Notes: generated from the sequence alone by a model not told the origin. Counted from the stretch's first letter, positions 1-13,429 are shown. The stretch is DNA of 64,000 nucleotides from Pontederia crassipes (GCA_030549335.1 CM060183.1:35028768-35092767); one strand, 5' to 3'. A program made the numbers and translations.

Positions 1-1812
1 ATTATTTCATAACCATACTTATAAAAAAATTTATCACTACTTAAATTCTTTTTTTTATCTCTTACATAACTTCTTTCAATTGAATTCTACTTTCACCTTA
101 TTCTTTTATTTCCTTCTTTTCTCTAATTTTTGAAATTATTTTATTTCAGAATATTTCATCACTTAATTTTCATATTAAATGATTAAAATATTTTTAAGTC
201 ATAAAATTCTCAATCCTATCTTATTTGGGAGTCCTATATTCATTAGGCTTTTATTTAAATTTCAAATCAAATTGAAATTCCTAATTACAATTTAATTTTA
301 CTTTTACTCCCATTAGGATTTAACTTTTTTTCTTTTCATTTTTCTTTCTAATCATATTTTAATCCTCCTCTAATTCTGATTCCTTCTCCAACTAGGTTTA
401 GTCTTTCCTTCTATTCATAATTCCTTCACAAATTATATTCTTATTCCATATCAAATTCTCCTCTAACTTCTTTAACCTATTAAAACATAGATTTAATTTG
501 ACAAATTACTTTATTGCCCTTTGTAAAACCTGAGATGTTACAAAAAAAAATGCGAAATAATTCAACTGTCCTATAGTTTATATAAGAAAGTTCAATCTAA
601 AATAAAAAAAATTCTAAAATTATTTAAATTTTAAGGACTCCGTTTAAGCGAGACCCCCAAAGGATAGAGGACTTCGTCAGTCTATTTATTTAAGCATATG
701 AATAAATATTAAAGGCTTCTTGTAGCGACATCCTAATTTGAAATATATTATCGTTGTGATTTCCAATTAATTTAATCTCATAATATTATGATAGGAGTCT
801 TAATTTTTGTAGACTATCGTAGGGCCTTGGTTAAAGTAAAATTTCTATGATTTATATATTTCTTGACGGGTTGAGATTACGGAATGAATATAATCCTCAT
901 AGGAGCTATTCCATCTAATAATATTCTGTTGTTGTTTGAAGACGTGACCTAGTATAGCATGAATCTTATAAATTTGTCACATACAAACTACAATTTCATA
1001 TGGTACATCATATCAATTGATGCGAGAATTAATAATAATTAAATGCTAGCAAGTGCACTAATCGCTCAAGTAATAAAGTGTAAGAGTAGAGTGTCGAATT
1101 CATGAAGAATTAACTTACTTAACTAAACTAATTTCAAAGGCTAATAGGAGACAACATGATTTTGGGGTAAACAGGAGTTGCAGAAAATAAAATTATAGAA
1201 AGACAAACTAAATTAATCTAATGATGCTTAGAGTCTTAGGATGGATTAAAATGATTAAGAATAAACTTATTAACTTTTGTAGAGATTGATATAATCAAAG
1301 ATAATCATGTTCAACTTTTATATAGATTAGGAACACCTAAAGTATGATCTCCCTAACCGGGTAAACTAATTATTCTTAATCCTAATAAGATGAGAGTACT
1401 CTCCACGACTCTTCTCTCACTCCTACTCAGATTAGAATGCTATGAGTTATGATTCCTATGCTACTAAACTGCTCGCATGAGTCAACCTGACAGATCACAC
1501 AATTTAATACTCCGCACGACTCTATCAAATTACGACGTGAATTGCATAACAAAAATTATGAATTAAGAGATTGATTACACTGCACAGTCAATAATCAATT
1601 AATAATTTAATTTAAAAATAATGATTAAACAAAGCAATCATGTTCTTTAAAGCTAAACAAATTATAATCGATCCTAAAGAAAGATTCACAAGTTTTTTCT
1701 AATAATAATTCTCTTGCAAAAATAAAACTAAAACTTAAAACTAAACTAAATTATTCGGATTACATAATTAAAAAGATAAAACTTTAAAACATAACGATGC
1801 ATCCCAACAAGA
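1..1812. other. AT-rich intergenic DNA, no gene seen
   Basis: No open frame with recognisable content. The first ~540 bases are T- and C-rich with repeated AATTC/AAATT stretches and stop near a TTACA at about 537-541. That resembles the tail of a Gypsy-type LTR and the T-rich tail of the insertion that ends at 36728. No matching left end is visible because the window begins here, so the LTR reading is weak. Confidence 0.3.
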
Positions 1813-3047
1813 TGTAGTGTTAGAGAAAAAGTTTTAACACCCTATAAAATTATATTTTGATGATACAAACATCGAAAGATGAAATTTATATGCTGAAAAA
1901 GTTTAAATAAAAATGGATAAGTTTATGCACTAAACTTTTATTACATAATTGACTAAGGTCTTATTTGATTCTGGATAAATGATGAATATTAAAGTTGTAG
2001 AGAATCATGATAGCTATCCATAAAATCTAAGATTATTTCATTTAGATAACTGTGCAAAAAGTTATGCTCAAAATAGTGCAAGTCGGTCAATCAGTCGGCC
2101 GAAGCAATAAAGACCGGTCAAGACAGTCCGGTCGACCGGTCAATGCATGATCTGTCCAAATCCATGTAGAGACTACACCGGTCGACATTCCTGACGATGC
2201 ACCAGCCGAACGATCAACTCAAAGGGTGAAAATCAAAATGTCGAGGCTATACCGATCGACTGACCGGTCGATAGTTCCTGACACTGAAGAAATCGCACAA
2301 CGGTCATATAGACCGATCCATAGTGCGGTCGATCGGTCCTGAAAAATTGTGAAAATTGTGAAAAAAAATTGTGAAAATTGTAATGATTAGTTTTGAAAGA
2401 GAAAATTGTGAAAAAAATTTGTATACAGAATTTTCTCACATAGAACCTATAAAATGAGTGCTAAAGCGAGAATCAAAGACATTCATTCAAGTATTGAAGA
2501 AAAACTTTAAGTTATCAAAAGAAGATCCTTCTATTGAAGTTATTATTCTAGTTTTTCTTCTTTCTCTCTTTTTTTCTTGTGAGCATGATATTGTAAAAGA
2601 GAGAAATAATTGTTCAACAGAATTGAAAGAGCTCTTGTGTAAAAGAGGCTCCATATTTTATGTCTTGAGCGAGAGAAAAGATAAGCTTCATAGGAGAAGA
2701 TGTGTGCTTTACCTCTCGAAGAAAAAAAAGTAGTTGATGTAAAGGACTTTCTTCCTTGCCCCATTTAGAACAAATGAATAATTTTAGTGGAATCTCCGAC
2801 GGTTTTAAGATCGAGAAGTTAAAGCGGGAATGTAGACCAAGATGTCGCTGAACTTCATCAACAACCACTTGTGTTCTTATGTTTGCTTTCTCTTTTCCTC
2901 TTCTTCTCATATTATGTTTGTGATATGATCTGATTTGTTTTGATTTGAAGATAGTTTAATCGATTTTAAGCTTCCGCGATGTATTTTGTAAAATTGATAT
3001 TTTCAATTTTAAACACCAATTCATTCTCCTCTTGGTGCCTTGGGATA
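1813..3047 (+). mobile_element. Solo LTR, SIRE/Maximus-like Copia family
   Basis: Its start (around 1818: TGTTAGAG, then GTTTTAACACCCTATAAAAT) and its end (a segment reading CTCCTCTTGGTGCC near 3025-3040) match the start and end of the two LTRs at 39628-40575 and 42752-43717, which lie in the opposite orientation. The middle also matches: a minus-strand reading of 2614-2910 and a plus-strand reading of 42843-43130 share a run around PPMKLI. A 7-bp repeat AACAAGA flanks it (1806-1812 and 3047-3053), consistent with a target-site duplication. No internal region or second LTR follows, so this is a solo LTR. Exact ends are uncertain by a few bases. Confidence 0.65.
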
Positions 3048-3053
3048 ACAAGA

Positions 3054-4270
3054 AGTACTCTTCAGAAACAACGATGAACCTCTACACAATTCTCGCATGA
3101 GACAATCGTGCAAAAATCTTTTCTATTGTCCTTTCAAAGTTCTTCATTCTTGTCTTGAAAGCTTCGGTTGCATGTCCTAGCATGATCTCTCTAGATAGTA
3201 AAAATGCTCTATTTATAGGGGTTTGAGTTTTCATGTGATCGGAGAAGAAATGATAACTTGTTCTATGTAAAATAAGGTAAATTCGAAGTAGATTCAATTA
3301 TAAAATTTTGCTCTTATCAATCTTCAAAATTTAATCCATAATATTTTTTCAAATTATCTTGAAATCATATAGTATGAGTAGGAATCCTTGTGAACTTGAA
3401 ATTCTTCCAAAGCATCTTCAAAACTCGAAAATGGGATTCTTCTAATATGATTTTAACGACTTAAACAATGTTCGAACCAAATTAGAAATATATTTTCACG
3501 ATCTATAATAGGTTTTTCATGGCCCTTACAGTATAGAAAACATGAATTTCACGGCCCGTGAAAGTCGGATCATGGTCGTGACTCGTGGAAACTTTCTGGC
3601 TAAAAAATCATTTTAATGATCTGCCAATAAGTTTTACGGCTATGTTTCACGGCCCGTGAAATGCTCTTCACAGTCCGTGACAGTCAAATTCCAACATTGC
3701 ATAGCTTTCTTGTTTTTCACTTTCTGACTCTGTTTGAACTTCGATTTGAACGTGATTTTCTTCGTTGGCTTCGTAATTTATTTTTCTTATATAATAAAAT
3801 ACAACATTTGGGTAGATTTTCATTTTAATAAAATTAATGTAGGTAAGGTCATGCAATGATGCGTGTGATAAGAAAATCAATCGAAATAAGATTAAATGCA
3901 ATGCTAAATATATGTTAAATTTTACATGCATCATCAATCAACTTGTAGTTAATTTCCATGCAAGAGAATTGACGTTTCATTTTTTGTAAAAAAATTTGAT
4001 TATTTTAATTTAAATTTAGGGAATAATATTATTCCAAGTTTTCATCTCAACATCCCGATAGCCTCCACACTCATGCTATAAAACTCGGTCCGGTCGGACT
4101 AGTCGAATTGGTGTCCAGTCATGAAAATGGTTCATAGGTCATCTCAAATCCATTAAGGTTGTCCCATTTTGACTCGGTCAACTCAGGTCCAACCGGCCGA
4201 CCCGAGGGTGACCCGTTCGGGTCAAAATAATAAATAAGTTTGAAAAAAAATTAAAAAATAGGACACATTA

Positions 4271-4305
<35 letters not shown>

Positions 4306-4790
4306 TTAAAATTCATGCTCTTTTTCTTCATTTCACATAATGTATCACCGATATTTCTTTTACTTATAATTATGAAGATTTTATCGTCTTTTAGATAATA
4401 ATTATTTAATTAATAGTTACTTTATTATATTATTTGAATTATTATACCATTTATTTACTTTATTTTATTTTGATTTATTTATTATGCATCTTATAAAGAT
4501 ATTAAGAATATGAAAAAAATATTTAACATATTTTATTTTTTTATTAACTTATATTATTCGATTCGATTGATCAATTTAATCTGACTACTTTTCGGTTCGA
4601 CCCGATTCGACCAATTCAACTTTGATAAAAACTTTCAATTGTGTGCGAAAATGTTTTAAGAATTTTATGTCGTGTTAAAATTTGCAATTCGAGAACATCT
4701 TGCAAAATTTTCAAAACTTTACTTGAGTAAAAAAGAAGAATAAAATAATATAATAATGTTTCTCTAATTTGTTTGCACAAACTTATATGG
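3054..4790. other. Intergenic DNA, no gene seen
   Basis: AT-rich, with short GC-containing patches such as CACGGCCCGTGAAA near 3545 and 3645 that look like eroded LTR sequence. Around 4085-4215 and 4560-4620 there are repeated CGGTCCGGT/CGACCCGA patches. An AT dinucleotide tract lies at about 4273-4303. No coding evidence. Confidence 0.4.
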
Positions 4791-4799
4791 CCTGCTAAG

Positions 4800-5761
4800 G
4801 GTATAAATTACATAAAATGTCCTTCAACTTTGAAGTTTGCTCAGCGATGCCCTCCAACTTCACTTTGTAACACGAATGCCCTCCATCTTTTAACTTGTTT
4901 CACCCGATGCCCTTCTTACCTATAATCGGTGATTTTTCGGTCACAACGCTGATGTGGCACTGACGTGTCTCTGCCATCATGACTTTCTCCTCTCCACATT
5001 CATGTTATAATATTTAAAAAATAATAAAATAATAAAAAATGCCACGCGGAGCCTCTCACTGGCGCAGCGAGAGAGGGGTCGCCCTGACCTTCGACGAGGC
5101 CTCGGTTGGCGAGCGTAGGGGGGGTTCGCCCTCCTCCCTGTGACCACGCCGATGGTTGTAGGAAGGGGGGCGACCCCCCCCCCCCCCCCAACCTCCCTTG
5201 CGCTCGTCGACGTTGCGTAGGGATGGTGGGGGGTCGCCCCCATCCCTGCGACCTCGCCGGAGGTCACAGGGAGGGGGGCAACCCCCCACCCTCGGGGCGA
5301 GTCGCCCCCCTCCCTGCGCCGCACCGACGAGCGCAGGGAGGTGGGGGGGGGGGGGGTCGCTCCCCTCCCTGCGACCTCAAGTGTGGCGCAGGGGGGGTGG
5401 GGGGTCGCCCCCCTCCCTCGACCTTCGACGAGGTCGCAGGGAGGGGGGCGACCCCCTGCGCTCGCCGGCCGAGGCCTCGCCGGAGGTCGGGGCGACCCCT
5501 CTCTCGCTGCGGAGGGGCTTCACATGGAATTTTTTTATTATTTTTAATATTGTAATGTGAACACGGAGAGGAGAGAGTTGTGATGGCAGAGCCACGTCAA
5601 CGCCACATTAGCAGCGCTGTGACTGGAAAACCGTCGATTATGGGTAAGGAGGGCATCGGGTGAAACAAGTTAAAAGAAGGAGGGCATTCGCGTTACAAAG
5701 TGAAGTTGGATGGCATCGCGGAGCAAACTTCAAAATTGAAGGACATTTGATATAATTTATC
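4800..5761. mobile_element. Long-TIR Mutator-like non-autonomous element with GC-rich core
   Basis: The two ends are inverted copies of one another over roughly 300 bp (about 4800-5116 and 5455-5761). The left end reads GGTATAAATTACATAAAATG and the reverse complement of the right end reads GGATAAATTATATCAAATG; both continue through CTTCAA, GTTTCACCCGATGCC, and into the GC-rich edge. A 9-bp direct repeat, CCTGCTAAG (4791-4799) versus CCTGCTAGG (5762-5770), flanks the element and fits the 9-bp target duplications of Mutator-like elements. The core (about 5040-5520) is G/C-saturated, with repeated GGGAGGGGGGCGACCCC-type units in both orientations, so it gives long but meaningless reading frames on both strands. 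No transposase is present. Confidence 0.7.
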
Positions 5762-5770
5762 CCTGCTAGG

Positions 5771-6792
5771 GGTATTCACGAGTCGGGTCAAACTCGACCC
5801 AACCCAGCCGAGTTTGGTTGGGTCAGGTTGGGTCGGATTTCAATTTTTTTGTAACAAGACCCGACCCAACTCGATCCGGTTCGGGCCGGATTGGGTCGAG
5901 TCGGGTGGTCGGATTACTCGACTACCTTTTTTTTTTTTAAAAAAAAATTTAATACAAAAAGTATTTACTATTTTATTTTAAATACAAAATAAAGTATTTT
6001 TAGGCATAAAAATATTATTTTAAATATCTACATATTATTCTATATTTTAAATACATTAATATATATTTTTGATTTTAGATGGTATAAAATACTTGAATTA
6101 AATAAATAAATCATTTATAATTAAAAATAAAAAAATAAAAAATTGGGTTGACAGATTAGGTCGGGTCAAATCGAATTGAAAAATTCAATCCGAACCCGAG
6201 CTAATTACTTGAGACTCAACTCTGCTAACAATTGAACTAATCACCGTTGGTTAATAATAATAATAATAATAATAGATTATATATATGGAAAAAAAGAGAG
6301 AAGTAAGCGGCCACCAAATGTAATGAAATGCTGGGCTTAAGTGGCCTACTCTTGTGTAGCCCATTAGTCTGCTAGGCTGTATGCGGCATGTGAAGCATGA
6401 GGGGTACTGCGTCAACAATGGGCCGTACATGAATTATCAGCCTACGTCGCCAATTGGGCCTTGTTCTTGCAAGTAAACTTGCAATGTCATGGCTCCTGTG
6501 AGAAAAAAATATATCATCTTCGTAAGGGGTGCAAAGCTTTGCACTATAAATATCATTTCTATTTTCTTCATTCCCCATGACTTGCCCGATGGCTAAGATG
6601 AAATATAATTTTGCCACTTATTTGATAGACAAACATTGGTCACAACCGTATCAAATGCAGAGACAAACTATTCGGAACTAATGTTATATATAGGAATTCA
6701 GGTAATGGGCATATGCAGTCTCCAAGTCTTTGACCATCACTATGATTTGATTGACGTGATCTAATACATTGTCATGTACTCTCATTTTTCTT
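5771..6792. other. Intergenic DNA with GGGTCGGGTC-type repeats
   Basis: About 5775-5915 and 6145-6205 carry inverted runs of the GGTCGGGTC / GACCCAACC type around an AT-rich middle, like the ends of a small decayed TIR element. The remainder (6240-6790) shows nothing coding. A TAA trinucleotide run sits near 6252-6275. Confidence 0.35.
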
Positions 6793-7355
6793 AAGGGGCT
6801 GTTTGGATCCTGAAACTAAAGTTCCTTCGAGTCATAATAAATAGTTTGACTCGATAGATTAGTTCGAGGTGTGTTTGGATGAAGTGGAATGTAACGATGA
6901 GGAACAGAGAGTTGATGAGAGATGTGATGGATTAATTTTTGGTGGACTTTGAATTAAAAATTAGTATTATAAATATAAAATATGAAATTGTTAATAAATA
7001 AAAATAAAAGTATAAAGTATAATTTTTTATTAAAAAAATTTGTTTAAATATATTATTTAAATATAAAAATCAATTTTAATAATTTATATTAATGAAATAT
7101 TGAAATTTGGTAATGAAATAATAAGTAATAAATAATATTATATTAATTCTTTATTATTAATATCTTACATATAATAAATAAATTATTATATATAAGGTAG
7201 GTAAAAAGAAGAAAAAAATTTAAAATAAAAAAGAGTTTGTAAACTAAAAAAAAGGTCACGTCAGTTGCCAAAAAATACGGAACCACCGGTTCTACCGCAT
7301 CAGGCCGAGAATCAAGGGAAAATCAAGGCTGGTTCCACTTGTCAAACACACCTGT
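6793..7355. mobile_element. MITE-like AT-rich element
   Basis: Bounded by GGGGCTGTTTGGATCC near 6796 and by TTCCACTTGTCAAACACACC near 7335-7354, the 'TGTTTGG ... CCAAACA' style of ends seen in many plant MITEs. The interior is AT-rich and non-coding. The run GTGTGTTTGGATGAAGTGG near 6870 resembles the reverse complement of the repeated segment at 12602-13420, so the two may be one family. Ends were set by eye. Confidence 0.35.
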
Positions 7356-7640
7356 AGTATATTTATGTAAAAAAACATTAAGTTCATATTTCTTTTGGAG
7401 TTCATGCGTATTTTTATATATTTCAAATACTATGAAGAGATTGTTCTCCATATACATGAGTATGAAGATTCTTATTTCCTCATCATTTAGATTTTATTGT
7501 TTATAGTCCGAGCTAAGTTTTGTTCATATGTAGTCTCTTATGAAAACTTTGGGATAGTATTATCAACATATTTTTGCAAAATATTATTTGACTTCATATA
7601 TCATAATTGGCTCTATTATAATCGTACCATTCAATTTGAT

Positions 7641-7684
7641 GGAAGTTTGTCCAAATCAAAGCCACATGCAATTGTGGAATGACA

Positions 7685-7735
<51 letters not shown>

Positions 7736-7764
7736 AAATCAAAGCCACATGCAATTGTGGAATG

Positions 7765-7811
<47 letters not shown>
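7641..7811. repeat. Duplicated 41-bp unit alternating with AT microsatellites
   Basis: A unit starting GTCCAAATCAAAGCCACATG and ending TGGAATGACA occurs at about 7649-7685 and again at about 7732-7770. Each copy is followed by a long AT tract (7685-7731 and 7769-7811). The arrangement looks like slippage or unequal exchange that copied a unique segment together with its AT tail. Confidence 0.7.
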
Positions 7812-7813
<2 letters not shown>

Positions 7814-10800
7814 GCGTGTATCAAATCCACTTGATCGGATCTCTTCACCAACACTTTCGTGCTGATTAATTCCTTAATTTCAAGATATATTTGTGCGCGT
7901 GCCGATCCTCCAAGCATGCAGAACTAATTCATCACGACGCAAAAATCTGACCATAAAACGTGAAACTTTGCCGACGATCTGAAACTGCATGCATGTAAAT
8001 TATTTGCCGACAAATATACCCAAGCCACACACACACACACATATATATATATTAAAAAAATTAGTTCTTTTCTCGTAGTCGTTATCAATACAAAAAACAG
8101 GAGAGGAGAAAAAAAAAAAAGAAGCGTTGACACCCATAATTTCACATTCATTTTCTTAATTTGCTCTCTCTAACTTGGCATTCAAATTAATTATCAACAA
8201 ATCTTTAAGAGGCTAATTCAAGTTAAATATTAAGTAGGAATTGTTTCTCCACATTCAAATGGCGGAGAAAAGGGAAGTTAATGTCTCAAACTCGAAGTGA
8301 TCAAAACTATGGACCCTGACTCTCAAGTATCAACCAATGGGAGTTTCTTTCTTTTATTAACCAACAAGAAAATTTATCATGCTGTTATTTTTTTCATTAT
8401 TCAAACTAAGTGGTAGAGATATAAATTCAGATCATCATCATCAACACCATCGTCATATTCGAATAACAAGCATACATCTTCACTAATTAGTGTCGTCGAT
8501 CCTGTACGTGCTTATTTTTTTCATGACGAGTTGACTTAATATAATATATGCATTGCCGACTCGGCCGTAATTTCCGATGAGCGATTCCCACACGATTCGA
8601 CCGCGGGTTCGGACGATATATAATGCACGACGTCAACGCGCGCACATGCCATGCATGCAGTAAACGACTGCGGCGCAAATAAGATCCTATTTGGCCACGT
8701 ACGTCCACTTTGACAAGTCATGCATGCATGCAACTATGTCATGTCATGTATTTGCTGCGTACTCGATCTTGACCCTGCAACATGTAGATGAAAAGGCATG
8801 GAAGACCAAGAAGAAGAAGTAGTTGGGATATCCACTATCACCGGGCGATTAGGACGTGTATGGAAGCAATTAAGCGATCGCCGTTACATGTATCATTACA
8901 CATATCATGTCACGAAAACGCCAAGGCGAGGCTTTTTTGCATGCAAAACTAATGATCTCAACTGGAACCGGTCGCACGGCTCTCCCTGCCGGCCGCTTCA
9001 TCTGCATCGTTTATTTTTTTTTCGGCTACTTCCTCTTCACACGTGGCGTGCGTATCCGATTGAGAGCGATTTGATGGAGCGATAAGATCTGGTCAGATTG
9101 CGAGTAAAAAGTAAAGCTTCATTAATTCAGCATCAGCTTAAAAGGAGGGTGGCTGTATGTCCAGGCAAAATGTGTGGCATATATATATATATATATATCT
9201 GACGTGGGCCTCTCCTCGATCGATAGTTCCATATATCCAATGATTTGTTGGATCATATGTCATCATCAGGAACAAGTAAAAAAGGGTCGATCTGATCATT
9301 ACAGTACTCATACATCGATTTAATTATTTCTTCCACTCATTCTGAAATGATCTATCTACGACTAGCTAGCTGCATGCCTTGGCATCAAGTTTAATTTACC
9401 ACGAAATAATGCTTGCTAGTGGCTCTCTGTAGGTTAACTAAGTCAAGCATTCCCTATATCTGAAAATGGTAGTGTTGTCCAGTGTCAACAATTAGCCATG
9501 CATATGCATCAATATGATTTGTCCAAGAGATGAAAGAGAGCGAGCGGAAGGTGCATGGCCCTGATTAGAAACATGTACGAGTGAGAACACCTAGAGAAAC
9601 GTATCTAGTTAGCTCAGTTCAGTCATTCGGGTTGGATGGTGGGTGGTCCTTTACATGCAGAAATGCTTCTGATCAATGTTCGATGCTGATATATGAAAAG
9701 GTGCATTCCTTCTTTCCGTCGAGGCCTTTGTGCTCGCGTCCAAATCTTCTTTTTGTTGTACTGCGACGTGTAACAATTAAAGCAACGTTGTGATCGATGC
9801 CTGACATGATCATCTGCGTTGCTCATTCTTCAATGTACTTCTAATGCAAACTTGGCAATAATAAACTAAAAAGCGATGAACACGAACTCTATCTAATTCC
9901 CTGCCATTATTTTTCAGCAACTTGTTACTGCTAGGACACAGGCCATTAGGATAAACCGATAAAGAACTTGATCTCTGCAGAGAAGACTAAATTGGGCCAA
10001 AGCCATGCACCTCATGTACAATTCTTTATGTTTCTAAAAGCAACGTTCAAATAATTTCCAAACGTGCTGTGTGATATCCGTAAACCCGAATCAATGAGTG
10101 ATCTATATACTCTTTACTTTCTAATTTTGGTTGGGCAAATCGTATATACACATGTATCTATATATGTACATGTATATATAAGAATATATAAATTTAACAG
10201 CTCTCAGTATTCAGTACTAATCTTTCTACTCCATTAAAGCTTGTTTTTATTTTTTCCACTTTGCTTGAGTACACTTGCATTCAAAATATTGGGTGGTGGG
10301 AAGGTGTCCACGAAATCCAAACCCCTACGGCCCTACCTTTGCCTTTCTTTTGCATAGTGGCATTGCACTTTTTTCCTCTTCCTCCATTGGCCCATTGTTG
10401 TGCTTACATAACCTTGTATGAGAACTCAACTTTCTCTTCCTCCATTATTGGCCCACAGGTCAAAATCTACATATCCAGTCATCTCAATCTCCCTAGCTAG
10501 TGATAGATGCACTCACCGCCCCGGGAAGAAAAAAACACACTTGTAGTGTGTTGAACTTTTTCGCATCTCTATCTGATCTCTCTAATATTTGTAGTAACCA
10601 TTAAGTTGGGATACATATATATAGTGTGCATTTTGTGTGTGTGCAGTGTTACGTTTCCATTGTAGTTTAGACATTTCCATTGCCACAAGTTACCAATGAG
10701 AGGACAACACTATAAAGTATGCATTACCAGTTAACACACCAAACATGCTGTGGTTTGTCCATATTAGGCAGCAGTGCATGATGGCAAATGACTTTACTAC

Positions 10801-11129
10801 CAAATGCACGACTATAAAGAATTAAAAGACAACAATAGAGTGTTAATTCTAGATCTAAGCAAACTATGAACCTGCTGGCAGTGAACTGTGAGAACTAAAG
10901 TGCTTTTGTGCATCAGGACAAAGGCTTCAGTTGGATCTGATCACAAGAAATTAGAAGTCCTTATGGGAAAATGTTATCTGTCAACACTCAAATCAATTAA
11001 CTAAATAAAAGCATCGTTATCATAAATGATGTCTTTAAACTACTCCATTGATTAAACAAGCTCGAGTGTTTATAAACTAATTAGTTTATTGTTTCCATTG
11101 ATTAAACGCAATTAACTAATTAGTTCTTA
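7812..11129. other. Intergenic DNA, no gene supported
   Basis: Short open frames occur but none has a recognisable domain or splice context. Short AT tracts lie near 8040-8051 and 9180-9199. About 8560-8720 is richer in CG and ATGCATGC motifs than its neighbours. I see no promoter-plus-gene structure. Confidence 0.4.
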
Positions 11130-11308
11130 TCAGTTTATTGTTTCCATGCATCTGTCGACTAATTACAAGTATATAACGTCAAGCTACGCTCAACTATTTT
11201 TGCAACTTTCCTGAAGAAGAAAACAAAACCGATTAGCTGTGTGAACCTTTTTTTTCCCTTTAAACCCCTGATCAGTTAGCTTTCTTAAGAAGCTTCACGT
11301 TCTTTAAG

Positions 11309-11608
11309 ACAGTGTTTGGTAGGCGAACAAAAGACTGAACTTCAGCATGTTCAGCCAAACATGGGCGACATCAACGGTGGGTCCACCAAAACAAGTTTTG
11401 GTCAAAGCACTTTGTTTCAAAAAATTTCTGCCTAAAAGTTCTGACTAGATGTTGGAACTTCGAAAGTTCTCGTAGTTGTCCGACTCGACGCCGATCACGT
11501 CAAGAATTTAAGTTAGTGTTCTTCGTACGTCCGTCCAAACACGAAGTAGTCTCATCATCATGTTCAGAAATTTTTTCAGGACATTTGTTATGTTAACCAA
11601 ACACACAG
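11309..11608. mobile_element. MITE-like insertion inside the upstream block
   Basis: About 300 bp with imperfect terminal inverted repeats: left AGTGTTTGGTAGGCG, right TTAACCAAACAC. It is absent from the corresponding place in the copy at 59.6-60.2 kb. There, CTCAATCTTTAAGCATTTC runs straight through a position that this element interrupts here. Short inverted repeats typical of hAT/MITE types are visible, but no target duplication could be fixed. Confidence 0.55.
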
Positions 11609-12601
11609 GCTACGCATTTCGTATATCTTGCTAATAGATCATAAACCAGTGCATATATATATATATATTTTGAAACCGACAGCAGTTTTGGCGATCCATG
11701 AGAAGCGCTATAAACTCTTAGTGGTGATTCATTAGTTAGGCTACTACTTATTTATAACGCGATCGATGGAGACAAGCGTCTATTTAAGGATCGATATGCA
11801 TCAATGCAACATGAATGTTTTGCTTGCATGCGTGGAAAATTTTAGTGATGGTGTGAATGAATATGTATAGTCTTCTCTAGCCAAAAATTTCAACTTGTGA
11901 TGAAGGGTGCATGCCTATTCCATTTCCTACTACGTAAGAAAGATGAGGACTTGTGTGTACCTCCTCTGCAGGCGAACCATTTAATTTCCTTTGAATATTA
12001 CAGGTCGAGTAGCTGTGTTGTGTTGATAACTTGAGCATTACTAATTGACTTTTCATGGTTGCCGGACATTTTCTGCAGAATATATATATGCAAAGTCGAA
12101 GAGAAAACAAATGAGGTGAACGGACGTGAGATGTCATGCTATAGAAATAGAATAGCAAAACCACGTTCTCTTCAAAACAGCCATGGCACTGTACGTTCGA
12201 CAGGGAGACGATTTATTTACGACTACTAGATCACAGACGGCGTTCACCAACTTCTCGACTTCATAGTTTATGAATATCTCGTGCGTATGCAGCTACTTTA
12301 TTCTTTAATTAATTTTTTGTTGGTTATAAATAAAACTAATGGCGTAATATTAATAATTGTGCCGAGCTAAAATTATATTATGTGCATGTAATCAAAATAA
12401 ACTCCAATCCAAGGCGGTATTTGTTTACGAAACAAAAGGTAGAACATGACATATGATGATTTGCTTTTGCTTTTTATCTTTTCGGTCGTCACTTTGGAAC
12501 TTTTTTCTACTCCCTAATTTCTTTCTTTTTTAATTATTTTATAATGTAAGTATATATTATTTAGTTACTTATTAATACATTATGAGTCAGATTATAAAAT
12601 A

Positions 12602-13420
12602 AATTATTAAAATTTATTAATTAAAAATGATAAAAAATACTTAGTTCTAATAATTAAAAAATATTTTATTAATTTTAAATGTTCAATTATTTTTATAAAA
12701 AAATATATTATATTTCGATCTTAAGATTTACATAAATTATAATATTAATAACATTTAAAATATTTAATCAAAATAAATAATATAATATTAGTAATATAAA
12801 TATTTATGTAAATGATAATATTAATAACATATTTTTATTTACTATAATTTTATACCTCATAAAATAATAAATTATATTCTTAATTCTTACTTTTTATCCA
12901 AACACACACTAAAATTTATCTATCAAATCAACTTTTTAAATCCTCATCGTTATATTTTTTCATTCAAACACCAACTTTAACTTTTTCATCTAATCGATTA
13001 GTTCTCGAGATATAAATTATTAAATTTTATTAATTAAAAATGAGAAAAATACTTAGTTCTAATAATTAAAAAATATTTTATTAATTTTAAATGTTCAATT
13101 ATTTTTATAAAAAAAATATTATATTTCAATCTTAAGATTTACATAAATTATAATATTAATAACATTTAAAATATTTAATCAAAATAAATAATATAATATT
13201 AGTAATATAAAGATTTATGTAAATGATAATATTAATAACATATTTTTATTTACTATAATTTTATACCTCATAAAATAATAAATTATATTCTTAATTCTTA
13301 CTTTTTATCCAAACACACACTAAAATTTATCTATCAAATCAACTTTTTAAATCATCATCGTTATATTTTTTCATTCAAACACCAACCTTAACTTTTTCAT
13401 CTAATCGATTAGTTCTCGAG
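12602..13420. repeat. 411-bp tandem direct duplication, AT-rich
   Basis: Two near-identical units, about 12602-13009 and 13013-13420, each running from TTATTAATTAAAAATGA to the same end TCGATTAGTTCTCGAG (ends at 13009 and 13420, so the period is 411). Few differences are visible by eye, for example TCCTCATCG versus TCATCATCG. Each unit contains ATCCAAACACACAC, a MITE-style terminus. Non-coding. Confidence 0.85.
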
Positions 13421-13429
13421 AATTAACTT

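Noticed and set aside
5000..5595. Several overlapping Pro/Gly/Arg-rich frames on both strands
   Set aside because: They arise from the GC-saturated repetitive core of the long-TIR element and have no conserved domain or start context.
8798..9085. 95-codon plus frame with an acidic start
   Set aside because: No domain, no splice context, and composition typical of the surrounding intergenic DNA.
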